This document shows, in pieces, positions 46,603 through 55,302 of a stretch of DNA of 64,000 nt. Source of the DNA: Spartobacteria bacterium. GTDB taxonomy: Bacteria > Verrucomicrobiota > Verrucomicrobiia > Chthoniobacterales > UBA10450. The stretch covers positions 16,443-80,442 of the forward strand of contig PLCN01000007.1 of the NCBI GenBank assembly GCA_003134785.1. Direction: 5' to 3'. The notes under the pieces are model-generated. The model did not search any database, was not told where the DNA came from, and was given only the letters and a program-made list of their open reading frames with translations. Both the position numbers and the translations under genes were made by a program. Position 1 is the first letter of the stretch. Every line of letters begins with the position of its first letter.

Positions 46603-46750
46603 GAGGAGGACAAGAGGTAGCCAGACGACGTCTTCGTTGTTTCGGCGGTTGTAACGCCTCCGATCGGCGAAAAAAGGACCGGTAAACAATGAGGTGCGAT
46701 GCGGCTTGGCCGAGACCACGCACAGGTTATCGTTGGGGAACGAGATTAAC

Positions 46751-47209
46751 ATGAGTAACATTGAATCCGACAATCGCGGTCTGCTGCTGGCTTGCCCGAA
46801 CTGCGGGAAGCGAAACCGGCTGAAGTATGAAGGACTAGGTCAGACCTTTCGTTGCGCTCAGTGTAAGAACGAATTGCCTTCGCCCCGTGAGCCAATCGAC
46901 ATCAAGAGCGATTTGGTTTTCGACGCCTTGACGAGCCGCTCCACTCTGCCGGTCTTGGTGGACTTCTGGGCGCCATGGTGCGGCCCGTGCAAAATGGTGG
47001 CGCCTGAACTTGTCAAAGTAGCGGCTGAAACCTCCGGCCACTTCGTTGTCGCCAAGGTGAATACCGAGCAGTTACCCAGCCTGGCGCGAAGGTTTCGGGT
47101 CACCGCTATTCCGACGATGGCGGTATTCAAAGGCGGAATCGAAGTCGCGCACCAAGCCGGCGCGATGCCGGCGCCGGCGATCCGCAAGTTTGTCGAGCCC
47201 TGGCGTTGA
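46751..47209 (+). CDS. trxC: Thioredoxin 2-type protein with N-terminal zinc ribbon
   Basis: LACPNCGKRNRLKYEGLGQTFRCAQCKNELP; VLVDFWAPWCGPCKMVAPELVKVA. Confidence 0.92.
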   Translation: MSNIESDNRGLLLACPNCGKRNRLKYEGLGQTFRCAQCKNELPSPREPIDIKSDLVFDALTSRSTLPVLVDFWAPWCGPCKMVAPELVKVAAETSGHFVVAKVNTEQLPSLARRFRVTAIPTMAVFKGGIEVAHQAGAMPAPAIRKFVEPWR

Positions 47210-47232
47210 GTTCGAACGCGATCCGGTAAGAA

Positions 47233-47313
47233 TGCTCACGAGAGGAGTCGAACCTCCACGGGTTTCCCCATACGGTCCTGAGCCGTACGCGTCTGCCATT
47301 CCGCCACGTGAGC
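47233..47313 (-). tRNA. tRNA-Leu(CAG)
   Basis: Reverse strand GCTCACGTGGCGGAATGGCAGACGCGTACGGCTCAGGACCGTATGGGGAAACCCGTGGAGGTTCGACTCCTCTCGTGAGC; anticodon loop CTCAGGA; long variable arm. Confidence 0.95.
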
Positions 47314-47367
47314 CGATCAGCGGTTGCTAAGGTGCGTGCGCGACGGGTGCGCGCAAGCGCAAACCAG

Positions 47368-48246
47368 TTAGACCCGGCGCTTCTTGCGTGCGCGATCCTC
47401 GATCTGGTTCGCCTGCCGCGCTTTGCCTAACGACCGCAAGAGATCCGCGTAGTTCGAGGCGACGATCTCATAATCTTCCGGCGGTTTTTCCGACGCTTCC
47501 TCCCAGGTCTTGATCGACGCGCGGTAAAGCTCGGAAGCCCGCGCATAATCACCGTTGGAATGATAGACCACCGCGAGGTTGCACTTTGACTGCGCGATGT
47601 CCGGATGCGTCGGGGGATGGGCCTTCTCGCGGATCGCGAGCGCACGCAGATGAGTTCTCTCGGCCTCGGCGAAACGGCGCTCGTTCGTGTAGAAGACAGC
47701 CAGGTTATTCAGGACCGAAGCGACATCGGGATGATCCGGCCCGAGCTGCTTCTCATAAATCTCGAGCGCGCGCAGATAGTAAGGCTCGGCGGCTTTTTGC
47801 CGGCCGGTCTTGCGATGGATCAAGGCCACGTTGTTCAACATCGTGCCTAGATCGGAGTAAGGAATGTCTTCCAGTTTCGAGCCGGTCTTGAAAGCGGTTT
47901 CGTAGTAACCGATAGCCGCATCGGTTTCGCCCAGATTATCGCAAAGGAACGCGAGCCGCCGGGACGAGCGATAAAGAGCGCGCTCATCGAGCGGTTGCAT
48001 TTTCTCGATCAGAGCGTGCGCCTTGATCAGGTAAGGTTTGGCCGCGGTCCGATCACCGGCCTGGTCATGAAGCTGACCGAGCTTTTCCAAACTCAGCGTG
48101 TAGCCGCTCTCCTCCGGCTTGAAAGCGCGTTGGGCCAGCTCGAGCGCGGTCTCGCCGATGCGAATCGCCTCAGGCAGGCGATTGCTGGCGCGCATCATCT
48201 CGAGCTTGTCGTTGAGGATGCCCCACAACTTTGCGTCGCCCTTCAT
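47368..48246 (-). CDS. Tetratricopeptide repeat protein
   Basis: AEPYYLRALEIYEKQLGPDHPDVASVLNNLAVFYTNERRFAEAERTHLRALAIREKAHPPTHPDIAQSKCNLAVVYHSNGDYARASELY. Confidence 0.92.
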   Translation of the reverse strand: MKGDAKLWGILNDKLEMMRASNRLPEAIRIGETALELAQRAFKPEESGYTLSLEKLGQLHDQAGDRTAAKPYLIKAHALIEKMQPLDERALYRSSRRLAFLCDNLGETDAAIGYYETAFKTGSKLEDIPYSDLGTMLNNVALIHRKTGRQKAAEPYYLRALEIYEKQLGPDHPDVASVLNNLAVFYTNERRFAEAERTHLRALAIREKAHPPTHPDIAQSKCNLAVVYHSNGDYARASELYRASIKTWEEASEKPPEDYEIVASNYADLLRSLGKARQANQIEDRARKKRRV

Positions 48247-48252
48247 TCCGCA

Positions 48253-48759
48253 TCACCAACCCTCAGTCAACTGGCTCACTAGCTGCACCGCCAGTTGCTC
48301 CACGGCCAGCGGCAACGCCTGCCGTTCGTCCGTGCTTACATCAGACCCGACGAAGAAACTGGTCGTGCCCGATGCCGCCCCGGTTGTGATCACCGTGTGG
48401 CCATCACGCGCGACAAGCTTATAGGTCACGGTTAGGGCTAAATTGAACTCCACCGTCGACAGGACATCGCCTCGAACGGAACGCGCGGGGGAGCGGCTGA
48501 GCGACTTGATTTCACCTTTCAGGATCGCATCGGCGTCGTCTTCATTTGCGATCCGAAGCGTACCGTCCTGCTGGAATTGCTTGATCACTGTGCCCGCAAC
48601 CAGCACTTCGATGCGCGGGTTGAGCGTCAGGTTGGTGAAGGTCGGCACTGCAATCGTATGGATATCTTTCAGGAACGCCGGCGTGGCCGGGCCGAGATGG
48701 TAACCGGCGCATCCGCTCAAAAGAGGCGCGAGCAGAAAAATGAAGAGCGCCTTTTTCAC
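48253..48759 (-). CDS. LptE-like LPS-assembly lipoprotein
   Basis: Lipobox LLSGCAGYHLG; DIHTIAVPTFTNLTLNPRIEVLVAGTVIKQFQQDGTLRI. Confidence 0.8.
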   Translation of the reverse strand: MKKALFIFLLAPLLSGCAGYHLGPATPAFLKDIHTIAVPTFTNLTLNPRIEVLVAGTVIKQFQQDGTLRIANEDDADAILKGEIKSLSRSPARSVRGDVLSTVEFNLALTVTYKLVARDGHTVITTGAASGTTSFFVGSDVSTDERQALPLAVEQLAVQLVSQLTEGW

Positions 48760-49979
48760 GACTGCGGCGTGGCCGCCGCTTCCGGGGACGGCGAGGGCGA
48801 TGACGCCGGGACGGTATCAGTCGTGGAGGATGGAGGCGCAGTCGTAGTGTCGGGCAAAAGCGAAGCGGGCGGCGGCAGGGAGATATCGGTGTCCGAGGGC
48901 GGAAGCGGCGCGTCGCCGGGCGGCATGTTTGTTTCAGAACGGGGACCTTCAGCAGTCTCCGTCTTCTTTCTCTTATTGGCGGTGGCCGCAGTCACCGCGG
49001 GAGGCTGCAGCTTGGCGTCGCCAACTTTCTTGCGCAGTTCCGCGATTCTTTTTTTGGCCCGCTCGCCTTCGGCCGATCCCGGTTGCTGCCGGATGACATC
49101 GTTATAATAAATGGCGGCAGCGCGATAATATTTTTGCTTGTCGTAATATTTCGCGATCTGGAAAGCGCTGCTGGTTTGCTTGTGCTCGAGTAATTTCACG
49201 TTCTCCTTGGCCTGTGCCGCTTTCTCGCTGTTGGGATGGCGGAAGAGAAAATCCTCAAATCCGATCTTGGCATTTTTCGTCGCCGCCGGATCGTAGGTGC
49301 CGGCTTTCGTCGCCTGCGTCCAGATGTAGCCGATCTGATATTGGGCGTCGGCCGCGAGCGGATCGTTCGGGAATTTCTCGACCACCGCCTGGTAGGCGGC
49401 GATGGCCAGCTCGTTCGAGCCTTGTTTTTCGCGAGCCCGTCCGATGTCGAACTGCGCATGCGCAGTGTATTTTCCGTACGGTGCCGTGCGGACGATAGCC
49501 GCGAAAATGTCGAGCGCGTGATCCATCGAGGCCTTGAAGGGAATGCCGAGGATCTTCACTTTTTTTCCCGCCAAATACATCTCGCCGATTCGAAAGAGGG
49601 CTTCGATCGACTCGTCGAAACGCTCGCTCTTGGGGAATTTTTCAGCCAGGACGGAATAGCTTTGCGCGGCTTTGAAATAATCGTGGATTTGCTCCTGCAA
49701 TTGCGCCATGTGATAGAGCGAACCCGGCGCGAGCGTATCTTTGGGATGGCGTCGCACCAGCGCGCTGTAAGTCTTGATCGCGCGCTTGATGTTTCCGTTC
49801 TTTTCCGCCTCCTGCGCCTTGGAGAACATCTCCTGCGCGTTGCCGCTTATTTCTTCCTCGCCCGGCGTCTTGTACGTTGCCTTCTCGCCCGGCTTAAAGA
49901 TGACCGATCCCGCCGCGGGCTGGAATAAACCGAAGCAAATCAACAGAGGCAAAAAAAGTATGCGAAAGGGAGATTTCAT
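48756..49979 (-). CDS. BamD-like outer membrane assembly / TPR protein
   Basis: AEKFPKSERFDESIEALFRIGEMYL; NELAIAAYQAVVEKFPNDPLAADAQYQIGYIW. Confidence 0.85.
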   Translation of the reverse strand: MKSPFRILFLPLLICFGLFQPAAGSVIFKPGEKATYKTPGEEEISGNAQEMFSKAQEAEKNGNIKRAIKTYSALVRRHPKDTLAPGSLYHMAQLQEQIHDYFKAAQSYSVLAEKFPKSERFDESIEALFRIGEMYLAGKKVKILGIPFKASMDHALDIFAAIVRTAPYGKYTAHAQFDIGRAREKQGSNELAIAAYQAVVEKFPNDPLAADAQYQIGYIWTQATKAGTYDPAATKNAKIGFEDFLFRHPNSEKAAQAKENVKLLEHKQTSSAFQIAKYYDKQKYYRAAAIYYNDVIRQQPGSAEGERAKKRIAELRKKVGDAKLQPPAVTAATANKRKKTETAEGPRSETNMPPGDAPLPPSDTDISLPPPASLLPDTTTAPPSSTTDTVPASSPSPSPEAAATPQS

Positions 49980-50112
49980 CGCGTTGCGCAGGGTAGCTAC
50001 CTTGAGAGCCCAGTCAAGTTGGCCGCCGCAAACAAATGGCTGCTCCCGAACCCAGACGGAGGGTCGCTAAGACAGCTTTCCCCGAGGTGGGATGCGATTA
50101 ATTTGAGTTCCA

Positions 50113-50994
50113 TTGAATCTCACGGCACAGCAAAAAATCCGGCTCGGCGCTTGCGCCTGGAGTTTTGAGGAATGGCGGGGAAGCTTTTATCCGGCGGAGT
50201 TGCCGCCCGCGCGGTGGCTGGAATTCTATTCGCACTATTTTCCCGCGGTTGAGATCGATTCCACCTTCTACAGCGCTCCCGCGGAAGGGACCGTGCAGCG
50301 TTGGGTGGAACACACGCCAGCCGCATTTCGGTTCGCCTGCAAACTGCCGCGCGAAATCACTCACCGGTGCCGTTTGCGCGATTGCCGCGCCGAGCTGGCG
50401 GCGTTTCTGCGCACGATGGAACTGCTCGCGCCGAAGCTTCAGGTCATCCTGATTCAGTTGCCCTCTTCATTTTCGCCGAAGGACGGGCGCCCGGTCTTGC
50501 GCGGATTCCTCGAACAACTTCCACGCGATTTCCGGTTTGCGATCGAGTTCCGCCATCCTGGCTGGCATCGCCCGCAAATCATCCGTCTCCTGGAAAAGCA
50601 TCGCATCTGCTGGGTTTGGGCCGATACCAGTCCGCTGAACGAACGCAATCTCGCGCCGTTCGAGTTTCTCCCGCGCACGACCGACTTTCTTTATCTGCGG
50701 CTCCTCGGCGATTACACCACAAAATACGATCGCGACGGCGGGCACGTCCATCGCTACGGCAAACTTCTTTGGAAACGCGAGGCCGCGCTCGAAAGCTGGG
50801 CGCTCAAGATCGAACGGCAGCTGGCCGATACGCGCAATGTCTGGACCTTCGTGAATAATCATTTCGAAGGTTTCGCGCCCGAGACCTGCCAGCGTCTCGC
50901 GAATCGTCTCGGCTTCGAGCTGCCCCTTCCCTCGCCCGCCGAAATTGCCTCCGCTGATCCTGGCCAGCTCGATTTCTTCAGAAGTGCTCCATAA
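50113..50994 (+). CDS. DUF72 domain-containing protein
   Basis: IRLGACAWSFEEWRGSFYPAELPPARWLEFYSHYFPAVEIDSTFYSAP...FRFACKLPREITH. Confidence 0.92.
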   Translation: MNLTAQQKIRLGACAWSFEEWRGSFYPAELPPARWLEFYSHYFPAVEIDSTFYSAPAEGTVQRWVEHTPAAFRFACKLPREITHRCRLRDCRAELAAFLRTMELLAPKLQVILIQLPSSFSPKDGRPVLRGFLEQLPRDFRFAIEFRHPGWHRPQIIRLLEKHRICWVWADTSPLNERNLAPFEFLPRTTDFLYLRLLGDYTTKYDRDGGHVHRYGKLLWKREAALESWALKIERQLADTRNVWTFVNNHFEGFAPETCQRLANRLGFELPLPSPAEIASADPGQLDFFRSAP

Positions 50995-51000
50995 CCCGCA

Positions 51001-51091
51001 CTCCTGCTCGTGATCATGCTCCTGATCCTGATCCTGATCTTTCAGGACGTGCAACAAGGATCAAGAGCAGGATCATGATCAGGAGCAGGAG
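51001..51091. repeat. Family J inverted repeat of CTGATC/GATCAG units
   Basis: CTCCTGCTCGTGATCATGCTCCTGATCCTGATCCTGATC...GATCAAGAGCAGGATCATGATCAGGAGCAGGAG between two convergent stop codons. Confidence 0.88.
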
Positions 51092-51092
51092 A

Positions 51093-52367
51093 TTAACGAA
51101 TCTCCGCCGCCCCAAAATAAGGCTGCAACTTTTCCGGAATCCGAATCGAACCGTCCGGCTGCTGATAGGTTTCGATCAACGCCGCGAACAATCTTGGCAG
51201 TGCCACGCCTGATCCGTTCAACGTGTGGCAGAACCGGTTCTTCCCTTCCGCGTCTTTGAAACGCAAGTTCATCCGGCGCGCCTGAAAATCCTCGAAGTTC
51301 GAGCAGCTCGAAACTTCCAGGTATGCGTTCTGCCCCGGCGACCACACCTCGATGTCGTACGTCTTGGCCGAGCCGAAACCCAAATCGCCCGTGCACAATT
51401 CGATCACGCGATAATGCAGACCGAGCAGTTGCAAAACCCGCTCCGCATTCGCCGTGAGCGATTCGTGTTCCGCATACGAGTTCTCCGGGGCGGTAACCTT
51501 CACCAGCTCCACCTTGTCAAATTGGTGCACGCGAATGATCCCGCGCGTTTCGCGCCCGGCCGATCCCGCTTCGCGCCGAAAACACGGCGTATACGCGACA
51601 AATTTCTTCGGCAACTCCGACGCCACGAGAATTTCTTCCCGATGAAAATTGGTCACCGGCACCTCCGCAGTCGGCGCGAGGAAAAGCTGATTCTCCTCGA
51701 GGCCATACATGTCCGCCTCAAACTTCGGAAGCTGCGTCGTCCCGATCATGCAATCCCGCCGCACCAAAAATGGCGGACTAATTTCCAGATAACCATGCTC
51801 GCCCGTGTGCAGATCCAGCATGAAATTTATCAGCGCGCGCTCCAGCTTTGCGCCAGCGCCGGTGAAGCAAATGAATCCGCTGCCGCTCAGTTTCGCCGCG
51901 CGCTCCAGATCAAAAAGCTTCAGCTTCGTTCCGAGCGCGACGTGATCCAAAACCGGTCCGCTCAGCGCAGGCTTTTCGCTCCAGCTTCGCACCACCGGAT
52001 TCTCGCTCGCATCTTTCCCGACCGGTGCCGCGGCGTGCGGCAAATTTGGAATTCCGAGAAGCAATTGTTTCTGCTGTTCGTCGGCGGCGGTCGTCTGCTC
52101 GTTGAGCAACGCAATCTGATCGCCAATTTCCCGCACTCGCGTCTCGAGTTCTTCCGACGATTCACCGCGCGAGCGTTTCCCGCCAATCTCCTTGCTCAAC
52201 CTCTTGCGGTCGGCGTTCAATTGCTGCAAGGCCGTTTCCGCTTTGCGGCGTTCCGCATCCACACGCAGCACTTCGTCGATCCTGGCGACATCCTCGTCGG
52301 ACCCGCGGGTAGCGAGACGGCTTTTCACAAAGTCGGGCTGTTCGCGGACGAGCCGGATGTCGAGCAT
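51093..52367 (-). CDS. serS: Seryl-tRNA synthetase
   Basis: MLDIRLVREQPDFVKSRLATRG; YTPCFRREAGSAGRETRGIIRVHQFDKVELVK; LEVSSCSNFEDFQARRMNLRFK. Confidence 0.97.
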   Translation of the reverse strand: MLDIRLVREQPDFVKSRLATRGSDEDVARIDEVLRVDAERRKAETALQQLNADRKRLSKEIGGKRSRGESSEELETRVREIGDQIALLNEQTTAADEQQKQLLLGIPNLPHAAAPVGKDASENPVVRSWSEKPALSGPVLDHVALGTKLKLFDLERAAKLSGSGFICFTGAGAKLERALINFMLDLHTGEHGYLEISPPFLVRRDCMIGTTQLPKFEADMYGLEENQLFLAPTAEVPVTNFHREEILVASELPKKFVAYTPCFRREAGSAGRETRGIIRVHQFDKVELVKVTAPENSYAEHESLTANAERVLQLLGLHYRVIELCTGDLGFGSAKTYDIEVWSPGQNAYLEVSSCSNFEDFQARRMNLRFKDAEGKNRFCHTLNGSGVALPRLFAALIETYQQPDGSIRIPEKLQPYFGAAEIR

Positions 52368-52455
52368 GCCTTGGCATATCAGCGACACGGAGGAAGCGCA
52401 AACTCTCGGCTGTGACCGCGACACGTTAATGGGGCCGCTTCAAATCGAAGCAGTT

Positions 52456-52579
52456 GACCGCGGATGACACGGATATTGGAACAAAGGACAGGCGAATTTT
52501 GCCAAGCTCTCTTTCAGCAACCAATCACATATGTTCCCTCCGCTTCTCCCATCCGAGTAATCCGCGTAATCCGTGGTTA
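52456..52579. repeat. Family H inverted repeat (GACCGCGGATGACACGGAT...ATCCGAGTAATCCGCGTAATCCGTGGTTAA)
   Basis: Arms of GGAT-containing units. Confidence 0.8.
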
Positions 52580-52643
52580 ATTTCGAATTTCCTGCCGATC
52601 AAAAGGCCGCGTGACAATCGCGACTCGCGCCTGATATTTCCGC

Positions 52644-53693
52644 GTGGAAAGATTCAACCTCCTGAGCGTCGCGCTTGGTCTGGCTTGTCTCGCCGGCATC
52701 AATCTTTACCTCACCGTTTTCGCCACCGGCCTCGCGATAAATCAACACTGGATCGTCCTCTCGCCGAACTATCAGTCGCTCGAAGTCCTCGGTCATCCCT
52801 TGATCATCGCCATCGCGGGCGTCCTCTATTTCCTCGAATTTTTCGCGGACAAAATCCCGTGGATCGACACCGCGTGGGACGCCGTTCACACCGTCATCAG
52901 GCCGATCGGCGGGGCCTTGATCGCGATCCAGGTTCTCGGCCACTCAAGTCCGGCCATGGATGTGCTCGTGCTGCTGCTCGCCGGCACCACCAGTCTCGTC
53001 ACGCACACTGCGAAGGCGTCCTCGCGCCTCTTCGCGAACAGTTCGCCGGAACCGTTTTCGAATATCGCACTCAGCGTGGGCGAAGACATCGCCGTCTTCG
53101 GCGGGCTCGCGCTCATTCATTACAACCCGATCATGGCACTGTCAGTTTTCGCGCTCGCCATCGCCGCGTTTCTTTATTTCGCGCCAAAAATTCTCCGCTC
53201 GATGAAAGCCAGGATCTGGCTCGCCTTGACGAAATTGAATGGCCCCGCCGACCTGCATCGCGCGTCCGCTCTGCCCATCGCGCTTCCCGCGCGGCTCGCG
53301 CCGATCTTCAGCAAACAGAACGTGCTCGGAGAAACCATCGCGTGGGCCGTGCCCTGCATCAGCGGACGTGGCCGCCGGATTCCCGCGAATCTCTTCGGCG
53401 CGCTCGTCGCGACGAATGAAGAACCGCACAAGATTGTTTTCGCGGCGAAGAAAAACTGGCGGCCGTTTTGTCAGACGATCGAGCTGGAAGGTTCGACCAT
53501 CACGCACGAGCCGCAGTTTCTTTCGGAAAATCTCGCGATCGCACCGACAACGGGACGCGGTCCGAAATATTCGTTCATGTTCACGCGCTCGCGCGGTCCA
53601 CTGGTCGAGCAGATTGCGGAATACTTGCGAGAGCGTCCCAGTTCACCACGCGCAGTCGAGACATTGGCGCCCGAGCCCGTCGCGCACGTTTAG
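52644..53693 (+). CDS. DUF4126-type membrane protein
   Basis: LSVALGLACLAGINLYLTVFATGLAINQHWI...GHPLIIAIAGVLYFLEFFADKIPWIDTAWDAVHTVIRPIGGALIA. Confidence 0.85.
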   Translation: MERFNLLSVALGLACLAGINLYLTVFATGLAINQHWIVLSPNYQSLEVLGHPLIIAIAGVLYFLEFFADKIPWIDTAWDAVHTVIRPIGGALIAIQVLGHSSPAMDVLVLLLAGTTSLVTHTAKASSRLFANSSPEPFSNIALSVGEDIAVFGGLALIHYNPIMALSVFALAIAAFLYFAPKILRSMKARIWLALTKLNGPADLHRASALPIALPARLAPIFSKQNVLGETIAWAVPCISGRGRRIPANLFGALVATNEEPHKIVFAAKKNWRPFCQTIELEGSTITHEPQFLSENLAIAPTTGRGPKYSFMFTRSRGPLVEQIAEYLRERPSSPRAVETLAPEPVAHV

Positions 53694-53701
53694 CGTCGCG
53701 T

Positions 53702-53820
53702 GTCATTCCGAGCCGCGCAGACGGCGAGGGACCTCGCAACTGCAATCTTCGCTTTCTGGAATGATGAAGGCACACTTTACAGATGGGAGGTCCCTCAGCG
53801 TCTGCTCGCTTCGGGATGAC
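53702..53820. repeat. Family B inverted repeat
   Basis: GTCATTCCGAGCCGCGCAGACGGCGAGGGACCTC...GAGGTCCCTCAGCGTCTGCTCGCTTCGGGATGAC; starts 9 nt after a stop codon. Confidence 0.92.
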
Positions 53821-53934
53821 TGCTGATGAATGTGCTACCTCCATTCGATCCCCAACTCCCCACGCGGCTCTCCCTCGGCGCGAAAAAATCATTGTCAAAA
53901 TGCAGTCGATCCTCCGACAATCGCCTTCCCCCCG

Positions 53935-55302
53935 ATGCTGCTCGCTGACCAATATTCCGACCTCCGCGATTCCGCTCGAGTCCACGAACGCGCTCTCTTT
54001 CCCGCGCGCCGCGCGCCAAGTGAATTGGAATTACAAGCGCGCTGGTTTGCCGGCGATTTCGGAAAACACTTTCGCTCTGTCTCCGGCGATGAAGTCGAGA
54101 TCGTCCAATTCGGCACCTGGAATCGCGAAGCCGGACCGGATTTTTCCGACGCGGTTGTGCGCCTCAATGCCGGCGAACCAACCCGCGGCACCATCGAGTT
54201 CGACCTGGCGGATCGCAGCTGGGAAACGCACGGTCACGCCACCAACTCGGCCTTCGATAACGCGGTCCTCCACATTTTCGTGCAACAAAGTGCGCGCGTT
54301 TTTTTCACCCGCACGAAATCAAACCGGAATGTGCCGCAGGTGCGCGTCGATCCGGATACCCTGACGGATTCGTTCTCCGCGAACGTGCCGCTCGCGCGTC
54401 CCGGCCGCTGTCAGGCGCCGCTGAAAGATCTGGAGGAAGAACGGCTCGGCTGCATTCTTACCGCCGCCTCGCAGTTTCGCCTCCAACGAAAAGCCGCGCG
54501 GATCAAGACCATTGCGGAAAGTCACGGGCGCGATGAAGCGCTCTTCCAGGAAATCGCCGCGGCGCTCGGCTACAAACAGAACAAGCTCGCCTTTACCCTT
54601 CTCGCCCAGCGCTTGCCGCTCGCGTTCCTGCGCAAACAAAGCGATGACGCGGAAGCGATCCTTTTCGGCGTCGCCGGATTTCTCGAAGCGCCAGACCTCG
54701 GCGTCTACACACCGGACACTCGCGAATACGTCAGAAGACTTTGGGACCGATGGTGGCCATATCGCAACGAAATGCAACGACTGGTGCTGCCACCGAAACT
54801 CTGGCGTCTGAGCAGCACCCGCCCTCTCAACCATCCCCAGCGCCGCCTCGCCGCCCTCGCCACGCTCGTTCGCGCGTGGCCTTCATTCACCCGCTCTCTC
54901 GCCGGCAGAAAGACGGAGGCTGCTGAAGAATTCTTTCTCCGGCTGCACCATCCTTTCTGGAATTTTCACTACACCCTCACCTCCGCTCCAGCGGCGACAG
55001 AGATGGCTCTGGTAGGCGAATCACGAATCAATGAAATCCTGGCGAATGTTCTCCTCCCGTTGTTTCTCACAGAAGGCAGCGACATTTGGGCCGCCTACGA
55101 AAAACTGCCGGCTCGTCTTTCCAATCGTCGACTCGAGACCGGGGCCACCCGGCTCTTTGGCAGCGACCCGCGCCGGCCGCGCTTCACGAGGACCGTCGCC
55201 TTTCAGCAGGGACTGCTTCAAATCTACGAGGATTTTTGTTTGCAGGATAACTCCGATTGCGCCCAATGCCCCTTCCCCGAGCAGATGCTGAATTGGAAAT
55301 GA
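53935..55302 (+). CDS. DUF2851 family protein
   Basis: SELELQARWFAGDFGKHFRSVSGDEVEIVQFGTWNREAGPDFSDAVVRLNAG...C-terminal DNSDCAQCPFPEQ. Confidence 0.9.
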   Translation: MLLADQYSDLRDSARVHERALFPARRAPSELELQARWFAGDFGKHFRSVSGDEVEIVQFGTWNREAGPDFSDAVVRLNAGEPTRGTIEFDLADRSWETHGHATNSAFDNAVLHIFVQQSARVFFTRTKSNRNVPQVRVDPDTLTDSFSANVPLARPGRCQAPLKDLEEERLGCILTAASQFRLQRKAARIKTIAESHGRDEALFQEIAAALGYKQNKLAFTLLAQRLPLAFLRKQSDDAEAILFGVAGFLEAPDLGVYTPDTREYVRRLWDRWWPYRNEMQRLVLPPKLWRLSSTRPLNHPQRRLAALATLVRAWPSFTRSLAGRKTEAAEEFFLRLHHPFWNFHYTLTSAPAATEMALVGESRINEILANVLLPLFLTEGSDIWAAYEKLPARLSNRRLETGATRLFGSDPRRPRFTRTVAFQQGLLQIYEDFCLQDNSDCAQCPFPEQMLNWK

